A stretch of DNA of 64,000 bases from Streptomyces sp. V2I9 (GTDB lineage: Bacteria > Actinomycetota > Actinomycetes > Streptomycetales > Streptomycetaceae). The DNA lies in assembly GCF_030817475.1 (NCBI RefSeq), contig NZ_JAUSZJ010000002.1, forward strand, positions 1,789,501 through 1,853,500, read 5' to 3'. The translations under genes were made by a program, and so were the position numbers. This document shows, in pieces, positions 59,941-64,000 of the stretch; positions within the stretch are counted from its first letter, which is position 1; each line of letters starts with the position of its first letter. Under the pieces are notes generated by a model that was not told where the DNA came from, did not search any database, and was given only the letters and a program-made list of their open reading frames with translations.

Positions 59941-61767
59941 CTACGGGAGCTGGTAGTCCTGGCCGAGGACCGCGGACACGTCGGCGTTGGCGGCCGGCTC
60001 GCCCTTCTTCACGTCACCTGCGGAAAGACCGAGCGTCTTGGCCACCTCGACGGCCTTCGCCTTGTCCTCGGCGGCGCGGTAGAGCACGACGGACGACGCC
60101 TCGGTCCCCGCCTTGCCGCCGGCCACGAAGGCGTAACCGCCGTTGACGAGCTGGACCCGCGCGGCCTCCGCCGCCTTCTGGTTCCCGGTGGCGTTGCGTA
60201 CGGCGACCCGGAGCGGAGCGCCCGCCTCGGGGGCCTTCACCGTGCCGCCGAGCACGTTCCTGACGACATCGCGGGTGTCGGCCTCGGTGAGCGTGCCGTC
60301 CTCCTGGACCGGCAGCACGGCCGTCTTGTAGTCGCCGACCTTGGCGCGCGAGGCCAGCTTGGCGAGTGAGGCCCCGAGGTCCTTCTCGGGCAGCGACGGA
60401 TCGAGCACCTGGAGCAGCGTCTCGACGGTGACGGTCGCGGCCTTGGGGTCCTCGGAGATCTTGCGCAGGGTGGCCCGCATGACCTCGCCGAACCGCGCCA
60501 GCTGCTTGGCCTCGGGCTCGCCCTCCGCACGGTAGGTGGCGTACGCGACGGCCATCGGACCGCTGAGCGTCTGCGCCTCGCCCTTGTTCACCAGGGGCGA
60601 TTCGCCCTTCTTCGCGCCGGGCACATCGGTGTCGGTGTCGACCTCGATGTTGCCGACCAGCTCGACGAGGTTCTCCAGGTACGGGGTGTCCAGCCGCCAG
60701 GTGCCGGTGATCCGGGTGCCCAGGAGGGTGTCGATCGCCTCGCGGGTGCCCGTCCTGCCGTCGTCCTCCACGGACTTGCCGAGCGTGGTGGTGGTCCCGT
60801 CGTCGCCCGCGACGGCGAGCGAGTTGGGCAGCAGGACGGTGGTTCCCTGCTTGGTCGTGGAGTTGTCGACGAGCAGCGCCGTCGAGGTGCCGCCCGTCTT
60901 CGTGTCGTGCAGGTGCACCACGATCATGTCGCGCTGCTGGGCGCCGGCGGCGACGGCCTTCTTCCCGTCCGATCCGGAGAGGCCCGGAATCAGGTCGGCG
61001 GACCACAGGTAGCCGACCCCGCCGACGACGACGAGAACGGCCACGACCAGCAGGGCGACCATCCGGTTGCGGCCCTTGCGCCGGGCCTCCTCGCGCCGCT
61101 CGCTGCGGCTCTCGGTGAACTTGAGCCAGTCGATGACGTCCTCGGAGTCCTCGTCGGGCTCCTCGATGAACGAGAACTGCTCGGTGCGGTAGTCGGGGGC
61201 GGGCCGGCGCTGCCCCGGAAGCGCGGCTTCCGCCTCCGCTTCCACGTCGGCCGCTTCCGGCGACCGCTGCTGCACGGGGGGCTGCTGCCCGGTCCGCTCG
61301 GGCGCCGGGGCCGCGCCCTGCTGCGGGATGCCCCAGTGCTCGCCGGTTTCGACGACGGCTGAGGGCTGCTGTCCGGTGGCGTAGCCGTGGTCGCCGTACC
61401 CGGTGTACGAGCCGTAGCCGTACCCCTGGCCGCTCCCCTGCCCCTGCTGGGTCTGACCGGGCGGCGTGTACCCCTGGTGCGTCTGCCCCTGGTGCGTCTG
61501 CCCCTGGTGCCCGCCGTACGGGTCGTAGGCCGGCGGCTGTTGCACGGGGTTGCCGTACGCGTCGTACCCGTGGCCGTAACCGGCCTCCTGGGCCGGGAGC
61601 CCCTCTCCCTGCTGGGCGGCGTAGGGGTCGTAGCCCTGCCCCTGCTGGTCGTACTGCCGGCCGTGCGGCCGGCTCTGCTGCTGGTAGACCGGCTGCCCGT
61701 ACGCGTCGTAGCCGACGATCTGCGGCTCCTGGTAGTACGGGTCGTACGGGTTCTGGCGGTCGTTCAC
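59941..61767 (-). CDS. LytR C-terminal domain protein with LCP-like region
   Basis: A 608-aa membrane-anchored protein. Residues about 1-180 are Tyr/Gln/Gly-rich and disordered with HQGQT repeats; about 233-255 a membrane helix (MVALLVVAVLVVVGGVGYLW); then a divergent LytR-CpsA-Psr-like domain (DMIVVHLHDTKTGGTSTALLVDNST) and a C-terminal LytR_C domain (LRVAVRNATGNQKAAEAARVQLVNGGYAFV). LCP enzymes attach wall polymers to peptidoglycan; whether this divergent form is active is unclear. GTG 61767 has GAGAGGGG at 5 nt. Confidence 0.82.
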   Translation of the reverse strand: MNDRQNPYDPYYQEPQIVGYDAYGQPVYQQQSRPHGRQYDQQGQGYDPYAAQQGEGLPAQEAGYGHGYDAYGNPVQQPPAYDPYGGHQGQTHQGQTHQGYTPPGQTQQGQGSGQGYGYGSYTGYGDHGYATGQQPSAVVETGEHWGIPQQGAAPAPERTGQQPPVQQRSPEAADVEAEAEAALPGQRRPAPDYRTEQFSFIEEPDEDSEDVIDWLKFTESRSERREEARRKGRNRMVALLVVAVLVVVGGVGYLWSADLIPGLSGSDGKKAVAAGAQQRDMIVVHLHDTKTGGTSTALLVDNSTTKQGTTVLLPNSLAVAGDDGTTTTLGKSVEDDGRTGTREAIDTLLGTRITGTWRLDTPYLENLVELVGNIEVDTDTDVPGAKKGESPLVNKGEAQTLSGPMAVAYATYRAEGEPEAKQLARFGEVMRATLRKISEDPKAATVTVETLLQVLDPSLPEKDLGASLAKLASRAKVGDYKTAVLPVQEDGTLTEADTRDVVRNVLGGTVKAPEAGAPLRVAVRNATGNQKAAEAARVQLVNGGYAFVAGGKAGTEASSVVLYRAAEDKAKAVEVAKTLGLSAGDVKKGEPAANADVSAVLGQDYQLP

Positions 61768-61786
61768 CGGTGCCCCTCTCCGTGGC

Positions 61787-62404
61787 TCATTCGCCGCGGT
61801 ACAGCTGGCGCTTGTCGATGTAGCGGACCACGCCGTCCGGCACCAGGTACCAGACCGGCTCCCCCTGCGCGACCCTCTCACGACAGTCCGTGGACGAGAT
61901 CGCCAGCGCGGGCACCTCCACAAGGGAGACACCGCCCTTGGGCAGTCCGTCGTCCGTGAGCACGTGACCCGGCCGGGTCACACCGATGAAGTGGGAGAGC
62001 GAGAACAGCTCCTCCGCGTCGCGCCAGGTGAGGATCTGGGACAACGCGTCGGCGCCGGTGATGAAGAAGAGGTCCGCGTCGCCGTGGACCTCACGCAGGT
62101 CCCGCAGCGTATCGATGGTGTACGTCGGTCCGCCACGGTCGATGTCACTGCGGCTGACGGAGAACTGCGGGTTGGACGCGGTGGCGATGACCGTCATCAG
62201 GTAGCGGTCCTCGGCCGGGGAGACCTTCTTGTGGCTCTTCTGCCACGGCTGCCCGGTCGGGACGAAGACGACCTCGTCCAGATGGAACTGGGCGGCCACT
62301 TCACTGGCCGCCACCAGGTGTCCATGGTGGATCGGGTCGAATGTCCCGCCCATCACGCCGATACGGCGTCTGCCGGGGCCGGTAGGCACTTCCTGCTCTC
62401 CCAT
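61787..62404 (-). CDS. nadD: Nicotinate-nucleotide adenylyltransferase
   Basis: Adenylates nicotinate mononucleotide in NAD synthesis. [11 protein letters not shown] nucleotide-binding motif and the C-terminal [13 protein letters not shown] phosphate loop are present. Start 62404 ([20 protein letters not shown]) gives 205 aa; seven extra codons are possible upstream. Lies 19 nt before the LytR_C gene. Confidence 0.95.
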   Translation of the reverse strand: MGEQEVPTGPGRRRIGVMGGTFDPIHHGHLVAASEVAAQFHLDEVVFVPTGQPWQKSHKKVSPAEDRYLMTVIATASNPQFSVSRSDIDRGGPTYTIDTLRDLREVHGDADLFFITGADALSQILTWRDAEELFSLSHFIGVTRPGHVLTDDGLPKGGVSLVEVPALAISSTDCRERVAQGEPVWYLVPDGVVRYIDKRQLYRGE

Positions 62405-62441
62405 GCGTGCAGAGCCTACTGGCACAGCTGTACGCCCCGGC

Positions 62442-62606
62442 TCAGCGGTCGCGGTTGAAGCTCGTGGTGATCCACAGCAGCAGCATCAGCGCGAGGAAGG
62501 CTCCGGCGCCGACGACGTAGGGGTTGAGGCTTTCGTGGTTGCCGCCGCCCTCACCGCCCCCGGAGGCGAGAGTGGCCAGCTGGTGTGCGGTGCTCGTGAG
62601 GCTCAT
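62442..62606 (-). CDS. Small membrane protein upstream of nadD
   Basis: A 54-aa frame: [20 protein letters not shown], then a Gly/Asn linker, one membrane helix ([20 protein letters not shown]) and a basic end SFNRDR. Topology out-in suggested by positive residues at the C-terminus. Same strand as nadD, 37 nt upstream. Function unknown. Confidence 0.7.
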   Translation of the reverse strand: MSLTSTAHQLATLASGGGEGGGNHESLNPYVVGAGAFLALMLLLWITTSFNRDR

Positions 62607-62690
62607 CTTCGGCAGGACCTATCGATCGTGAATCGGAAGGAAGACGTCGGGGCCATCGTATGCGGGACCCTCGGGCACGCTCACGGCGAC

Positions 62691-62843
62691 TCAGTCGTTG
62701 TTGTCGTCGTTGCGGTATCCACGCAGCAGGAACCTGGCCAGCAGCACCGCTCCGAGGATCGAGACGAGCAGGACGATCCGGAGGGTGTCACCCGGCCCCT
62801 GCTCCTCGGCCGCGGCGGCGAGCAGTACGGCGGTGTGCGGCAT
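62691..62843 (-). CDS. Small single-helix membrane protein
   Basis: A 50-aa frame: MPHTAVLLAAAAEEQGPGDT, helix LRIVLLVSILGAVLLARFLL, then RGYRNDDNND. It resembles the 54-aa neighbour in size and layout, 84 nt upstream of it. Not recognised. Divergent from the M48 protease. Confidence 0.65.
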   Translation of the reverse strand: MPHTAVLLAAAAEEQGPGDTLRIVLLVSILGAVLLARFLLRGYRNDDNND

Positions 62844-62889
62844 TTCGGGCGCTCCTCACGGTTATCCACAGCCCCCCGCACACCGTAGC

Positions 62890-62911
62890 GCCAGCACATA
62901 CGCTGGCTTTT
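62890..62911 (+). terminator. Weak hairpin with T-run before the M48 gene
   Basis: GCCAGC (62890-62895), ACATAC, GCTGGC (62902-62907), TTTT. It is 44 nt before the M48 start; its role (leftover terminator or leader structure) is unclear. Confidence 0.3.
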
Positions 62912-62954
62912 GTCCGGGGGACGAGCGACGTCTCGTACGAACAGGGGGCCATCC

Positions 62955-64000
62955 ATGACCGAAAGCAGTCACGAGAACGTGCCGAGCAGGCAGCGCCGGC
63001 GATTCCCGGGGATCTCCTCCCGGGCCTACGAGCACCCGGCCGACCGCTCGGCCCTGGTGGCCCTGCGCAAGCTGACCGGGTTCGACACCGTGTTCAAGGC
63101 GCTCAGCGGGCTGCTCCCGGAGCGCAGCCTGCGGCTGCTCTACCTCTCCGACTCCGTCCGGGTGAGCGACGCGCAGTTCGCCCACCTCAACGACATGCTG
63201 CGCGACGCGTGTTACATCCTGGACCTGGAGAAGGTCCCGCCGATGTACGTGAAGCAGGACCCGCAGCCGAACGCCATGTGCATCGGGCTGGACGAGCCGA
63301 TCATCGTGGTCACCACGGGCCTGGTCGAGCTGCTCGACGAGGAGGAGATGCGGGCGGTGGTGGGCCACGAGGTGGGCCACGCCCTCTCCGGCCACTCGGT
63401 GTACCGGACGATACTGCTGTTCCTGACCGGCCTCGCCGTGAAGGTCGCCTGGATCCCGCTGGGCAATGTGGCGATCATGGCGATAGTGACGGCGCTGCGC
63501 GAGTGGTTCCGCAAGTCGGAGCTGTCCGCGGACCGGGCAGGTCTCCTGGTCGGCCAGGACATACAGGCGTCCATGCGCGGTCTGATGAAGATCGCGGGGG
63601 GCAACCACCTCCACGAGATGAACGTGGACGCGTTCCTCGCCCAGGCCGACGAGTACGAGAAGGGCGGCGACCTCCGCGACTCCGTCCTCAAGATCCTCAA
63701 CGTGCTGCCCCGCACCCACCCGTTCACCACCGTGCGGGCCGCCGAGCTGAAGAAGTGGTCGGAGACCCGCGAGTTCCAGCGGCTCATGGACGGCCACTAC
63801 GTGCGGCGTGACGAGGACAAGGAGGCTTCGGTCACCGACTCGTTCCGGGAGTCCGCCGCGCACTACGCGGACACGGTGCGCACGAGCAAGGACCCGCTGA
63901 TGAAGCTCGTGGGCGACATCGCCGGGGGCGCCGGAGACCTGGGCGGCAAGCTGCGCGACAAGTTCACCGGAGCGGGCTCCGGCAGCGGTTCCGCTACGAG
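62955..64000 (+). CDS. M48 family zinc metalloprotease (partial, 3' end outside window)
   Basis: Membrane-associated HtpX/Ste24-like protease, first 348 codons only. HEVGH at 138-142 (AVVGHEVGHALSGHS) and ELSADRAG at 189-196 give the zinc ligands. Hydrophobic stretches at about 151-180 (TILLFLTGLAVKVAWIPLGNVAIMAIV) suggest membrane insertion. The sequence is uninterrupted to base 64000 and ends in a Gly/Ser-rich region, so the end is near but not seen. Starts MTESSHENVPSRQRRRFPGISS. Confidence 0.88.
   Translation, partial: MTESSHENVPSRQRRRFPGISSRAYEHPADRSALVALRKLTGFDTVFKALSGLLPERSLRLLYLSDSVRVSDAQFAHLNDMLRDACYILDLEKVPPMYVKQDPQPNAMCIGLDEPIIVVTTGLVELLDEEEMRAVVGHEVGHALSGHSVYRTILLFLTGLAVKVAWIPLGNVAIMAIVTALREWFRKSELSADRAGLLVGQDIQASMRGLMKIAGGNHLHEMNVDAFLAQADEYEKGGDLRDSVLKILNVLPRTHPFTTVRAAELKKWSETREFQRLMDGHYVRRDEDKEASVTDSFRESAAHYADTVRTSKDPLMKLVGDIAGGAGDLGGKLRDKFTGAGSGSGSAT

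Overview
The window is a high-GC, gene-dense actinobacterial chromosome segment, almost certainly core Streptomyces. Evidence: third-codon G/C throughout, many GTG starts, long antisense open frames that are only shadows, a Zur/ZnuABC cluster, paired HrcA-DnaJ with CIRCE, ComEA/ComEC without an obvious uptake machinery, and a gene order (glyS, znuABC-zur, uppS, recO, leuA, era, ybeY-phoH, hrcA-dnaJ, hemW, lepA, rpsT, holA, comEC/EA, leuS, rsfS, nadD) that matches, from memory, the SCO25xx region of S. coelicolor. No prophage, insertion sequence, CRISPR array, rRNA or replication origin was seen. The only selfish element found is an intein.

Layout. 1-7.6 kb: glyS (-) diverges from a Zur-controlled zinc importer (znuA-C-B) and zur; uppS, recO and a TerB-like protein follow on the minus strand. 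7.7-12.3 kb: leuA (-) with a Leu-rich leader peptide; divergent protealysin-like M4 protease plus emfourin inhibitor; era converges on them. 12.4-18.5 kb: minus-strand operon phoH-ybeY-corC-mmcQ, in which phoH carries an in-frame class 3 intein with a LAGLIDADG endonuclease; then a degenerate cytidine deaminase and a PfkB kinase preceded by 33-bp palindromic repeats. 19-27 kb: MFS permease (+), then adenine/adenosine deaminase, rnz, HIT, rsmE, nitronate monooxygenase and dnaJ-hrcA (all -). 27-36 kb: MBL hydrolase, DUF3097, a 958-aa membrane/periplasmic-binding fusion, hemW, a SpoIIE-type phosphatase and a SUKH protein. 36-45 kb: decayed sequence, a long-chain acyl-CoA ligase, lepA, rpsT, holA, a YceI protein and a PPOX protein. 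45-54 kb: comEC-comEA, degV, a membrane coiled-coil protein and leuS with a leader-peptide attenuator. 54-64 kb: a cytochrome-like membrane protein overlapping a frameshifted NuoF-like gene, two identical tRNA-Ala(GGC) genes around two tiny zinc-ribbon genes, then phosphatase-rsfS-LytR_C-nadD with two small membrane proteins, and a partial M48 protease cut by the window end.

Most interesting signals: (1) the PhoH class 3 intein, with Ala at position 1 and a visible Trp-Cys-Thr triad; (2) leucine-codon leader peptides on both leuA and leuS, the latter with a U-tailed terminator just before the gene; (3) two Zur boxes overlapping a predicted leaderless znuA promoter; (4) a protease-inhibitor pair; (5) a 2-bp contraction in a GC repeat that splits the NuoF-like gene. 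Start sites often differ from the longest open frame; the reason is given in each entry.
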